DNA from: Oscillospiraceae bacterium
GTDB lineage: Bacteria; Bacillota; Clostridia; Oscillospirales; Oscillospiraceae
DNA length: 12,434 nt
Reading direction: 5' to 3'
Assembly (NCBI GenBank): GCA_016296565.1
Contig: JAEDJB010000049.1
Span: forward strand, 1 to 12,434
Numbering within the stretch: position 1 is the first letter of the stretch; the number at the start of each line of letters is the position of its first letter. Made by a program: the position numbers and the translations under genes. Shown here in pieces: positions 1-7,600 of this stretch. The notes beneath the pieces were generated by a model. It was not told where the DNA came from. It worked only from the letters and a program-made list of their open reading frames with translations, and did not search any database.

Positions 1-6
1 AAATAG

Positions 7-15
7 TGCTATAAT
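7..15 (+). promoter_or_regulatory. Extended -10 promoter element of the transporter gene
   Basis: A perfect TATAAT lies at 10-15 and is preceded by TGC at 7-9, the TGN of an extended -10 element. The -35 region falls at or beyond the left edge of the window and cannot be judged. Transcription would start near base 22, giving a leader of about 110 nt before the start codon at 131. Confidence 0.6.
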
Positions 16-21
16 GACATT

Positions 22-130
22 GCATCGATGAAAAGACATGAAAAGAGGGCCCAGGCAGCTTTCATTTTGAGAGTTGCCGCAAGAAAGATTGCAAGTCAAG
101 TGTAAGTGTATTTTGTTAGGAGGGAAAGTA
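22..130 (+). other. 5' leader of the transporter gene with direct repeat and hairpin
   Basis: The presumed leader carries a 9-base direct repeat (ATGAAAAGA at 28-36 and 38-46). It also holds a weak seven-pair stem with one G-U pair, between GGCAGCT (54-60) and AGTTGCC (72-78). It matches no riboswitch consensus that I can recognise and has no U-run attenuator. It ends in AGGAGGG at 118-124, six bases before the chosen ATG. It may only be a plain untranslated leader. Confidence 0.35.
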
Positions 131-1624
131 ATGAATCTCATGCTTCCTACCGCGCGGCGTAAGGATGGCGAGAAACAGCCCTGTATCAAAATCTGGAAGT
201 TCGACCTTCGTATTCCTTTCATTCACTACGAATGGGAAATTCCCGAAATGATCCAGGCCTGCGTCGTGTTCATGACCGGCTCTGCCGCAACGGCGTATCT
301 GCAAGACTTATTTGGTTTCACGTTTGAATTGGCACTGTCCATCGTGTTCGTCCATGAGCTGCTGTACATGGTCAACAACACCCTGGGCGACCCCCTGATC
401 GGCGGCTGGATCACCCCTGCAGTCCCGCTGATTACCGCATTCCTGCTGAACTTTGAAGGCGTTGAGAGAATGTGGGCTCTGACCAGCATGGAGCTGGTTC
501 TGGGTCTCATGTATGTTATCCTCGGTATCACCGGCATCGCTCAGAAGCTGGTCGACGTCTGCCCCCAGTCTCTGAAAGGCGGCATCCTAATCGGAGCCGG
601 TTTCGCAGCCTGCTGCGGCGCGTACGGCTTCAAATCGGTGGAAGCCGGCGGCAAGGGCTTCTTCATGTATCCCATTTCCTGGTCCATCGGCTGCTGCTTC
701 GGCATCTTCCTGCTGTTCTCCCAGGGCTTCGGCAAGGTCAAGTTCGGCAGCAAGAACCCCTTCATCAAGCTGCTCACCAAGGCCGGCTTCGTGCCCTCCA
801 TCATCCTGGGCGGCATCATGGCCTGGATCATCGGCGAGTGCCCCCTGCCCGACTTCTCCACCGTTACCAGCTTCTGGTTTAACCCCATCCCCGGCCTGAC
901 CTGGGTCTGGAAGAACTTCTCCATCATCGGCGTTGGCATCCACCCCGGCATCCTGGTTCAGACCATCCCCATGGCTGTTATGTGCTACGTTATCGCATTC
1001 GGCGATATCGTCGGCGGCACCGCATTCATGGAGGATACCAAGCGTTATCGTCAGGACGAGTACATCGACGTCTCCCCCGACCGTACCAATATCTGCTGCG
1101 GTATGCGTAACCTGATCGAGGCTTTCTTCAGCCCCACCTGCACCATGTCTGGTCCTCTGTGGTCTGCTATGACCGTGTCTGTGGCAGAACGTTATAAGAC
1201 CGGCAAGGAAAACATGTACTCCATCTTCGGTGGTTCCTGCACCTTCAACACCACCAAGTGGATCTGCCAGCTGATCGTGCCTCTGATGGCACTGATTAAG
1301 CCCATCCTGCCTCTGGCAATGGCTCAGACCCTGATCATCCAGGCATTCGGTTCCTTCTACGTGGGCATGAACATGTGCCGCACCAACGTGGAACGTGGCT
1401 GCGCTGGTATCACCGCTGGCGCCATCGCAACCTGCGCTAACCCCTCTTACGGCCTGTTTGTTGGTATCATCCTGGCTATCTTCATCGAGTTCCTGGGCAC
1501 CAACAAGAAGGAGCGCCGCGCTCTGGTGGAAGAGGGCATCGACATCTATGTCAAGTCCTGCAACGACCTGCTGGCTGAGCAGGACGCCAAGGCTGAGGCT
1601 AAGGCTGCTGCTAAGAGATCTTAA
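131..1624 (+). CDS. Polytopic membrane transporter, NCS2/SulP-like fold (DUF3360-like)
   Basis: This is a 497-residue integral membrane protein, probably a secondary transporter in the cytoplasmic membrane; its substrate is unknown. A charged N-terminal segment (1-38) is followed by roughly 12-14 hydrophobic segments and a charged, alanine/lysine-rich tail from about 457. Residues 87-100 (DPLIGGWITPAVPL) and the block 290-360 resemble the half-helix regions of UraA/SulP-type 7+7 inverted-repeat carriers. In that block a GD at 291-292 and an acidic loop precede an SPTCTMSGP turn at 334-342. The overall pattern also recalls DUF3360 permeases. Start choice: the ATG at 131 has AGGAGGG six bases upstream, whereas the in-frame TTG at 74 has no comparable site. 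The gene is monocistronic, with an extended -10 promoter and a strong terminator. The fold is moderately certain and the substrate is not inferable; an anion or nucleobase carrier is possible. Confidence 0.65.
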   Translation: MNLMLPTARRKDGEKQPCIKIWKFDLRIPFIHYEWEIPEMIQACVVFMTGSAATAYLQDLFGFTFELALSIVFVHELLYMVNNTLGDPLIGGWITPAVPLITAFLLNFEGVERMWALTSMELVLGLMYVILGITGIAQKLVDVCPQSLKGGILIGAGFAACCGAYGFKSVEAGGKGFFMYPISWSIGCCFGIFLLFSQGFGKVKFGSKNPFIKLLTKAGFVPSIILGGIMAWIIGECPLPDFSTVTSFWFNPIPGLTWVWKNFSIIGVGIHPGILVQTIPMAVMCYVIAFGDIVGGTAFMEDTKRYRQDEYIDVSPDRTNICCGMRNLIEAFFSPTCTMSGPLWSAMTVSVAERYKTGKENMYSIFGGSCTFNTTKWICQLIVPLMALIKPILPLAMAQTLIIQAFGSFYVGMNMCRTNVERGCAGITAGAIATCANPSYGLFVGIILAIFIEFLGTNKKERRALVEEGIDIYVKSCNDLLAEQDAKAEAKAAAKRS

Positions 1625-1674
1625 GCTGAACCAACGATTCTCTATATTTTCTCTTTTCTGAATGATGCAAATGA

Positions 1675-1716
1675 ACACGGCGCTTCCGATTTCCGGAAGC
1701 GCCGTGTCATTTTTTA
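1675..1716 (+). terminator. Rho-independent terminator of the transporter gene
   Basis: A perfect 14-bp stem (1675-1688 with 1694-1707), a five-base loop, then CA and a run of six T. It lies about 50 bases after the transporter stop codon and marks the end of that transcript. Confidence 0.92.
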
Positions 1717-1746
1717 TGTAGAGGGGAGACGAAACACCCGAAGGCG

Positions 1747-1780
1747 CTTAAAGGCTCCCCTCTCCAGGGGAGCCTTTAAG
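1747..1780. repeat. Perfect 15-bp palindrome, four-base loop
   Basis: The arms at 1747-1761 and 1766-1780 are exact reverse complements (CTTAAAGGCTCCCCT) around the loop CTCC. No T-run follows on either strand, so it is not a classic terminator. It looks like a unit of an intergenic repeat. Confidence 0.7.
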
Positions 1781-1849
1781 CCAAGTCTCCCCCGCAGGAA
1801 GCGTTCCTCGGAACGGCTGAGATGCCCTCAACGCCCTACCGCCCTCTCA

Positions 1850-1884
1850 GTCAGCTTCGCTGACAGCTCCCCCAGAGGGGGAGC
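1850..1884. repeat. Double hairpin repeat unit
   Basis: Two adjacent perfect hairpins: GTCAGC (1850-1855) with GCTGAC (1859-1864), loop TTC; and GCTCCCCC (1866-1873) with GGGGGAGC (1877-1884), loop AGA. This pairing of a CAGTCAGC-type and a CTCCCCC-type hairpin is typical of high-copy intergenic repeats that I recall from Oscillospiraceae-like genomes. Confidence 0.6.
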
Positions 1885-1975
1885 CAAGGCGTTGGTTCGC
1901 AGGGGCGCAAAGCCTACCCTTTAGAGGGGAGGGGTGTTTTTTTGCCTGGCCTGCGGCCCTTTGTCGGACGGCAGT

Positions 1976-2003
1976 AAAAAGCGCGCCCACTAGCTGGGCG
2001 CGC
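1976..2003 (-). terminator. Probable terminator of the leftward dcd transcript
   Basis: On the minus strand a perfect 9-bp GC stem (1981-1989 with 1995-2003, loop CTAGC) is followed directly by TTTTT (1976-1980). The orientation fits the leftward transcript ending with the dCTP deaminase gene, about 310 bases upstream. No better U-run hairpin is visible closer to that gene. Confidence 0.55.
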
Positions 2004-2228
2004 AATTGCGTGGTCTGGTATTCTTCAGATGTGGGCGTTTCGTGAGTCGCCCCTACGACATGGGCAGTACGTTTTTCGGGGCGGACCGCCCTCAAAGGGC
2101 GGGGGTGTTGGATCGACAGAGCCAAATCAGGGACAACGCGATGGGTGCAGAAGAAAGATATGTTGGCGCTGTGTTGACCACCCAAAATAGAGCGAGCGAG
2201 AGCAAGCGGTCAATAAAATGCCCCGGGT

Positions 2229-2281
2229 CCAGGGCCCGCAGGCCCTGGTGCTCTTTCCCCCATTTCTCCAGAGAAATGGGG
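2229..2281. repeat. Two tandem palindromes just downstream of dcd
   Basis: An 8-bp stem (CCAGGGCC at 2229-2236 with GGCCCTGG at 2241-2248) stands next to an 11-bp stem (2258-2268 with 2271-2281; only two bases between arms). Neither is followed by a T-run on the minus strand. They may protect the 3' end of the dcd messenger or simply be repeat DNA. Confidence 0.5.
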
Positions 2282-2309
2282 CCCCCGCCGGGCAGGCGAG
2301 GCCAGCGGC

Positions 2310-2840
2310 TTATTTCTCTGTGTTTAGAAAATCCTTGTACAGCATGCTGGGCTGCACGCCGGTGTTGTTCTGGTACTTGCCGGAGTCATACTTCTGGTAC
2401 TCACCCTGGATGGTGTGGTAGTAGATCTGGCAGATCTCCACCCCCGGATAGATGACAATGGGGTGGATGCAGTGCATCTCCAGGGTCCAGTACCCGGCAA
2501 AGCCCACGTCCCCGAACCCTGCCGTCACGTGGACGAAGAGGCCCAGACGGCCCACGGAGGAGCGGCCCTCCAGCATAGGCACGAACCGGTCGGTTTTGGT
2601 GTACTCCAGGGTGCGGCCCAGGTAGAGGCGGTTGGGCTCCAGCAGCAGGCCCTCAGGAGGGATGGTCAGGCGGCGCACGGGATTGTCCTTTTTCATGTCC
2701 AGCACGTCGGTGTCGTAGACCAGCAGCTCGTCCGACAGGCGGAGATTGTAGCTGTTGGGGTTGAGCTGGGACGGGTTGTAGGGCTGGATGATGATATCCC
2801 CGCCCAGGTTTTTCTTGATTTCCTCTCCTGACAGCAGCAT
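2310..2840 (-). CDS. dcd: dCTP deaminase (possibly bifunctional with dUTPase activity)
   Basis: This cytosolic enzyme deaminates dCTP to dUTP, feeding dUMP for thymidylate synthesis. The 176-residue product has the family signatures in order. LNPNSYNLRLS (26-36) is the N-terminal strand motif. EGRSSVGRLG (91-100) is the triphosphate-binding motif. HVTAGFGDVGF (104-114) comes next, then TLEM with the predicted catalytic glutamate E121. The tail GKYQNNTGVQPS (154-165) closes over the nucleotide. TAGF in the third motif resembles what I recall of bifunctional dCTP deaminase/dUTPases (mycobacterial type) more than the E. coli TAHR version, so dUMP may be the direct product; this is an inference. 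The start is supported by AGGAGGG (2847-2853) six bases upstream. It lies 70 bases downstream of a same-strand DUF3870 gene and may be co-transcribed with it. Confidence 0.92.
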   Translation of the reverse strand: MLLSGEEIKKNLGGDIIIQPYNPSQLNPNSYNLRLSDELLVYDTDVLDMKKDNPVRRLTIPPEGLLLEPNRLYLGRTLEYTKTDRFVPMLEGRSSVGRLGLFVHVTAGFGDVGFAGYWTLEMHCIHPIVIYPGVEICQIYYHTIQGEYQKYDSGKYQNNTGVQPSMLYKDFLNTEK

Positions 2841-2910
2841 GAGAGACCCTCCTGACCGTTCTTTGATTTCTGTATCGTAAATATTTATATAGTGTAGTGT
2901 AATGTCCCCT

Positions 2911-3243
2911 TTACCGGACAGGTCCGCCCAGGCCGGTGCGCTGGATCTCGCTGAACTGGGCGCAGATGCCCTTGAAGCAGGTCTGCAGGGCCTTGCGCAG
3001 GTGGCCGTAGTAGGTGCGGCTCAGGGTTTCCACCAGGGCGTCCGGCCCCTGGTGCAGGTCGTAGCCGGTGAGCAGCTCCCGGACGAACCGGCGGCCCAGC
3101 TCGGTTGCCATGGTGCAGTCCGCGTCCAGGATGATTCCCTGGGGAAGCTGGACGGTGACCACCAGAACCAGGTGGTTGTAGAGCTTTTGGGCGGTGGTGT
3201 TGTCGGGCAGCTTGGCGTAGCCGGATAAAAATACCGTTTCCAT
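2911..3243 (-). CDS. DUF3870-family protein of unknown function
   Basis: A 110-residue protein with no signal peptide or membrane segment. It matches what I know of DUF3870. It begins with an SGYAKLP motif (7-13) and has a central hydrophobic strand. A DADCTMATELGRRFV block (40-54) follows, then a GYDL segment (60-63) and a YYGHLRKAL helix (78-86). Family members of about 95-115 residues are common in Clostridia near catabolic genes, and no reaction is established. The conserved D40/D42/C43 cluster could be a functional site, though this is only inference. The start is supported by GGAGG (3250-3254) six bases upstream and by a promoter immediately before it. The downstream same-strand neighbour is dcd, with no terminator seen between them. 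Confidence 0.75.
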   Translation of the reverse strand: METVFLSGYAKLPDNTTAQKLYNHLVLVVTVQLPQGIILDADCTMATELGRRFVRELLTGYDLHQGPDALVETLSRTYYGHLRKALQTCFKGICAQFSEIQRTGLGGPVR

Positions 3244-3276
3244 AGGGAACCTCCAGGTGCTAGAACGTCTGGTTTC

Positions 3277-3305
3277 ACTGTATCATAGGGGAGAAGGGAT
3301 GTCAA
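3277..3305 (-). promoter_or_regulatory. Sigma-70-type promoter for the DUF3870 gene
   Basis: On the minus strand, a perfect -35 TTGACA (3300-3305) is followed after exactly 17 bases by TACAGT (3277-3282). The start codon lies 34 bases downstream, leaving a short leader. It may also serve dcd. Confidence 0.7.
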
Positions 3306-3341
3306 GCAGGGGCCAGAGAGACGGAACGTTGCAGGAAAAAT

Positions 3342-3375
3342 AACTATTAGTTTAGGCTAACTAGGTGGAAACACC
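3342..3375. promoter_or_regulatory. Cluster of short inverted repeats upstream of the oxidoreductase operon
   Basis: AACTA (3342-3346), TAGTT (3348-3352) and AACTA (3359-3363) form two overlapping dyads. GGTG/CACC (3364-3375) follows around a GAAA loop. They lie 75-110 bases upstream of the operon -35 box, in DNA clearly richer in A/T than the genes. They could be an activator or repressor site, but no known operator such as a Rex box is recognised. Confidence 0.25.
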
Positions 3376-3448
3376 AAGAGGGAAACGTAAATAGGAAGTA
3401 AAAACTGGGAAAATGCCTGAAAATCTCGAAAAAATTTGTTCTGGCTTG

Positions 3449-3477
3449 TTGACATTCTGTTTTCCGAGCGCGATAAT
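3449..3477 (+). promoter_or_regulatory. Near-consensus promoter of the PFOR operon
   Basis: TTGACA at 3449-3454, a 17-base spacer, then GATAAT at 3472-3477 gives eleven of twelve consensus bases. An A/T-rich stretch (3421-3440) just upstream could act as an UP element. Transcription should start near 3484, giving a leader of about 47 nt. The match to consensus suggests strong, largely constitutive expression. Confidence 0.88.
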
Positions 3478-3530
3478 GGCAATGGAATTTAAACCACCCT
3501 CGCAAAGCAATAGAAGGATGTGAGATACGT

Positions 3531-4619
3531 ATGCAACCAATCAATGAGAAGCATGAGATCCCCTTTATCAAGTGCTCCGGTTGCGCAGCCGGTAAGTCCC
3601 GTCTGAAGATCTACGCCACCTGTGAGGAAGCCGTCAAGTCCGGTTTCCTGGCAGGGGAATGTCAGTACGGATGCGTGGGCGCCGGCTCCTGCGTGGCTGC
3701 CTGCACCAAAGGAGCCCTGCGCATGGTGGACGGCACCGTGGAGCTGGACAAGGAAAAGTGCGACGGCTGCGGCGACTGCGCCGAGGCCTGCGTGCAGAAG
3801 CTGATCCACATGGTCCCCGACGATGTGTCCAACTTCGTTCCCTGCTCCAACCAGGACGAGGAGGAAATCGCCCTCCGTCTCTGCGGCTACAGCTGCATCG
3901 GCTGCGGCGACTGCGCCGAGGCATGTCCCGAAGAGGCCATCACCATCGTTGACAACTGTGCGGTCATCGACTACGAGAAGTGCGTGGGCTGCGCGGCCTG
4001 CACCGTCTCCTGCCGCAAGAAGATCATCGTGGACACCTACCACGACCTGACCAAGCTCAAGTCCACCACGGCCTTTATCCGCTGCCGGGGCGGCTGGCAC
4101 AATCACGACGTCTACGTGAAGGCTGGCGCCACCAACTGCCGGGAGGCCGCCAAGATGGACCTGGACGGTCACTGCTCCTATGGCTGCGCCGGCTTCGGCG
4201 ACTGCGCCAAGGCCTGCCGGTTCGACGCCATTGAGATCACCGGCGGCACCGCCAAGGTAAACCCCGACAAGTGCGTGGGCTGCACCGCCTGCGTGCACGT
4301 CTGTCCCCAGGAGCTGCCCATCATCGTGCCTTACAAGGGCGCGAAGCTGGTGCCCTGCGCTTCCCAGGACGACCCCGAAACCCGCAAGAAGCTGTGCTGG
4401 GTCAGCTGCATCGGCTGCGGCGACTGCGCCGCCAACTGCCCCGATGAGCTCATCCACATGGAGAACGGCCGGGCTGTTATCACCCCCGATCGCTGCGAAG
4501 ACTGCAACATCTGCTCCTATGTCTGCCCCAACGGCGTGATCACCGCCCGGGAGATGCCGGAGTATACTTATGTTCAGGTTCGTGCCATGGCAGCACAGAA
4601 AGGAGGCGCGGCGAAATGA
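3531..4619 (+). CDS. Polyferredoxin of two tandem RnfB-like modules (eight predicted [4Fe-4S] sites)
   Basis: A 362-residue soluble iron-sulfur protein with 42 cysteines and no membrane anchor. It consists of two copies of the ferredoxin part of RnfB in a near-exact 171-residue repeat. Module 1 has C44-x3-C48-x5-C54-x3-C58, then CxxCxxCxxxC motifs at 77-87, 122-132 and 151-161. Module 2 has the same at 215-229, 248-258, 293-303 and 322-332. Further cysteines recur in both copies (15/185, 31/203, 105/276, 118/289). Normal RnfB carries one such module behind a membrane helix and an extra cluster, both missing here. As the first gene of the nifJ operon it probably accepts electrons from pyruvate oxidation and passes them on; this is inferred. 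AGAAGGA lies 12 bases before the ATG, which is rather far. The stop overlaps the next start as ATGA. Confidence 0.88.
   Translation: MQPINEKHEIPFIKCSGCAAGKSRLKIYATCEEAVKSGFLAGECQYGCVGAGSCVAACTKGALRMVDGTVELDKEKCDGCGDCAEACVQKLIHMVPDDVSNFVPCSNQDEEEIALRLCGYSCIGCGDCAEACPEEAITIVDNCAVIDYEKCVGCAACTVSCRKKIIVDTYHDLTKLKSTTAFIRCRGGWHNHDVYVKAGATNCREAAKMDLDGHCSYGCAGFGDCAKACRFDAIEITGGTAKVNPDKCVGCTACVHVCPQELPIIVPYKGAKLVPCASQDDPETRKKLCWVSCIGCGDCAANCPDELIHMENGRAVITPDRCEDCNICSYVCPNGVITAREMPEYTYVQVRAMAAQKGGAAK
3564..4544 (+). repeat. Internal gene duplication: two RnfB-like modules
   Basis: Residues 12-168 and 182-338 of the polyferredoxin align colinearly, from an F-I-(K/R)-C opening to the last cluster motif. 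The four cluster motifs of module 2 all lie exactly 171 residues after their counterparts. The protein repeat is clear but the DNA has diverged, so the duplication is not recent. Confidence 0.85.
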
Positions 4620-7600
4620 AAGACAAGAGACCTTTTAAGAGCATGGACGCCAACACGGCGGCCGGCCATGTAGCATATGCATTCACCGAAGTCGCGGCAA
4701 TCTACCCCATCACCCCCTCCTCCCCCATGGCGGAGCACGTGGATGAGTGGGCCAACCAGGACCGGAAGAACATCTTCGGCAACAAGGTGAAGATCGTGGA
4801 GATGGAGTCCGAGGCAGGCGCAGCCGGCGCTGTGCACGGCTCTCTGTCCACCGGCGCTCTCACCACCACCTTCACTGCCTCCCAGGGCCTGCTGCTGATG
4901 ATCCCCAACCTGTACAAGATCGCCGGCGAGGGCCTGCCCGGTGTGTTCCACGTGGCAGCCCGTACCCTGACCACCCACGCCCTGTCCATCTTCGGCGACC
5001 ATCAGGACGTGATGGCCTGCCGGGGCACCGGTATGGCCATGCTGGCTGCCGGCACCCCCCAGGAGGTTATGGACCTGGCCCCCGTTTCCCATCTGTCTGC
5101 CATCCAGGCCAGCATGGGCTTCATCAACTTCTTCGACGGCTTCCGCACCTCCCACGAGATCCAGAAGCTGCGCACCTGGGACTATGAGGACCTGAAGGAC
5201 ATGGTGGACTGGGACGCGCTGGCCAGCTTCCGCGCCCACGCAAACCTGCCTCAGCACCCCTATCACCGCGGCTCCAACGAGCCCCCGGAGACCTTCTTCC
5301 AGCACAGAGAGGCCTCCAACCCCATGTATGACAACCTGGTTGACATCGTGGTGGGCAACCTGAACAAGGTCAACGAGAAGATCGGCACCAACTACAAGCC
5401 CTTCAACTACTACGGCGCACCCGACGCCACCGACGTGGTGGTGGCCATGGGCTCTGTCTGCGGCACCCTGGAGGAGGTCGTGGACGTGCTCACCGCCCAG
5501 GGCAAGAAGGTGGGCGTGCTGGAGGTTCACCTGTATCGTCCCTTCTCCGCCGAGCACATGCTCTCCGAGCTGCCTGAGACCGTGGAGCGCATCGCCGTTC
5601 TGGACCGCACCAAGGAGCCCGGCGCCTTCGGCGAGCCTCTGTATCTGGACGTGGCCGCTGTCCTCAGCGACGCCGGCCGCACCAACATCCGGGTCATCGG
5701 CGGCCGTTACGGCCTGTCCTCCAAGGACACCACCCCCGCCGACATGTACTCCGTGTACCAGCACCTGGCCAAGGGCGGTCACAACCACTTTACCGTGAGC
5801 ATCGTGGACGACGTGACCAACCTGTCCATCGAGAAGTGCGACTTCACCCTGCCCAGCGATCCCAACCAGAAGTCCGTGAAGATCTGGGGCATCGGCTCCG
5901 ACGGTCTGGTGGGTGCTTCCAAGAACACCTCCAAGATCATCGGCGACCACACCAACAACTACGTCCAGGCTTACTTCCAGTACGACTCCAAGAAGTCCGG
6001 CGGCCTGACCATCAGCCACCTGCGCTTCGGTGACAAGCCCATCCGCTCCTCCTACTATGTGGGCGACGCCGACTGCGTCATCTGCGGCAACCCCGCCTAC
6101 ATCGGCAAGTATGACATGGTCCGGGACGTGAAGCCCGGCGGCATCTTCATGCTCAACTGCGACTGGGAGGGCGAGGAGCTGGAGGCCCGTCTGCCCGCCG
6201 ACATCAAGCGCGCCATCGCCCGGAAGAACATCAAGTTCTACACCTGCGACGCTGTGAACATCGCCCGTGGCCTGGGTCTGAAGGGCCGCATCAACACCAT
6301 CATCCAGTCCGCTTACTTCAAGCTGGCTGACCTGATTCCCGCTGAGGACGCCATCGAGTACATGAAGCAGGGCATCATCAACGACTACGGCGCCAAGGGC
6401 CAGAACATCGTTGACATGAACGTGGCCGCCGTCATGGCCGGCCAGACCGCCGCCAAGCAGGTGGAGGTCCCCGCCAGCTGGGCCGAGGCACAGGACGCTC
6501 CCGCTGCCGAGCTGAAGCTGAACACCGTCAATGAGGAGCAGGACGCCTACGTCCGCAACATCCTCATTCCCACCAACAACCTGGAGGGCGACGCACTGCC
6601 CGTCTCCGCCTTCCTGCCCTATGTCACCGGCAAGGTTCCCTCCGGCACCTCCGCCTTCGAAAAGCGCGGCATCGCCGTGGACGTCCCCGTGTGGCATTCC
6701 GAGAACTGCACCCAGTGCAACTGGTGCTCCACCGTCTGCCCCCACGCTGTCATCCGTCCCTTCGTCCTGGAAGAGAAGGACGCAGAGGGCCTCACCACCG
6801 TGGAGAGCAAGACCGAGGCTGGCAAGCGCTTCCTGATCGCCGTCTCCGCTGAGGACTGCACCGCCTGCGGCTCCTGCGTGGAGATGTGCCCCGCCCGGGG
6901 CAAGGCCCTGTCCATGGAGCGCGCCGACCACCGCATGAAGCAGGATCAGGAGATCTTCGAGTATGCCAAGAAGGTGGGCGTCCAGAAGGGCTCCGACAAG
7001 AGCGTCAAGACCTCTCAGTTCCTGCGGCCTTACCTGGAGTACTCCGGCGCATGCCCCGGCTGCGGCGAGACTCCCTACGCCAAGATGGTCACCCAGCTCT
7101 TCGGCGACCACGCCATCATCGCCAACGCCACCGGCTGCTCCTCCATCTGGGGCGCATCCGTGCCCAGCATGCCTTACGTCATCGACGAGAAGGGCCACGG
7201 TCCCGCCTGGGCCAACTCCCTGTTCGAGGACAACGCTGAGTTCGGCTACGGCATGGCCGTCAGCATGCGCGCCCGCCGGGACGGCATGAAGACCGTGGTG
7301 GAGCGTCTGGCTGCCAACCGTGCCTTCGCCGGTACCGCCGGCGCCTGGCTGGAAAAGATGAACACCCCCGACGCAGCCGGTCTGGGCAAGGCCCTGGTGG
7401 AGCTGTGCAAGGTCTATCCTGAAAACGAAGACGCCGCCTTTGTCATCCAGAACGCCGACCTGCTGCCTCGTCCCTCCATGTGGATCTTCGGCGGCGACGG
7501 CTGGGCCTACGACATCGGCTACGGCGGCCTGGACCACATCCTGGCCTCCCAGGAGAACTTCAACGTCCTGGTCTTCGACACCGAGGTGTACTCCAACACC

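Larger units (their letters stand above)
1717..2309. repeat. Gene-free interval of about 590 bases packed with palindromes
   Basis: I find no credible gene here: the open frames lack ribosome sites and have non-protein-like composition. The interval is a string of inverted repeats. They are a 15-bp stem at 1747-1780, a 6-bp then an 8-bp stem at 1850-1884, a 9-bp stem at 1981-2003, a 7-bp stem at 2086-2102, an 8-bp stem at 2229-2248 and an 11-bp stem at 2258-2281. A T-run sits at 1937-1943, and TTGACC/GGTCAA is inverted at 2174-2213. The 1740-1890 part resembles the dispersed palindromic repeats common between genes in gut Firmicutes; this is recalled, not searched. The interval separates a rightward gene from leftward ones and probably contains the tail of the leftward transcript. 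Confidence 0.6.

Noticed and set aside
74..130. N-terminal extension of the transporter from a TTG codon
   Set aside because: No ribosome site before it, whereas AGGAGGG stands six bases before the ATG at 131.
1740..1890. CRISPR array or tandem repeat
   Set aside because: The repeats are inverted rather than direct and show no regular spacer pattern, and no cas genes are present.
1847..2185. A minus-strand frame of 112 codons in the palindrome-rich interval
   Set aside because: It crosses four hairpins including a terminator and has no recognisable motif or start signal.
2006..2455. A plus-strand frame of 149 codons running from the repeat region into dcd
   Set aside because: No ribosome site, composition typical of repeat DNA, and it overlaps the well-supported dcd gene on the other strand.
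3306..3448. A Rex-type redox operator before the PFOR operon
   Set aside because: I looked for a TTGTTAA/TTAACAA dyad and found none; only unrelated short dyads are present.
3489..4457. A 322-codon antisense frame over the polyferredoxin, and similar long antisense frames at 587-1678 and 8008-9108
   Set aside because: The same codon-bias shadow effect: low-complexity products, no start signals, complete overlap with recognisable genes.
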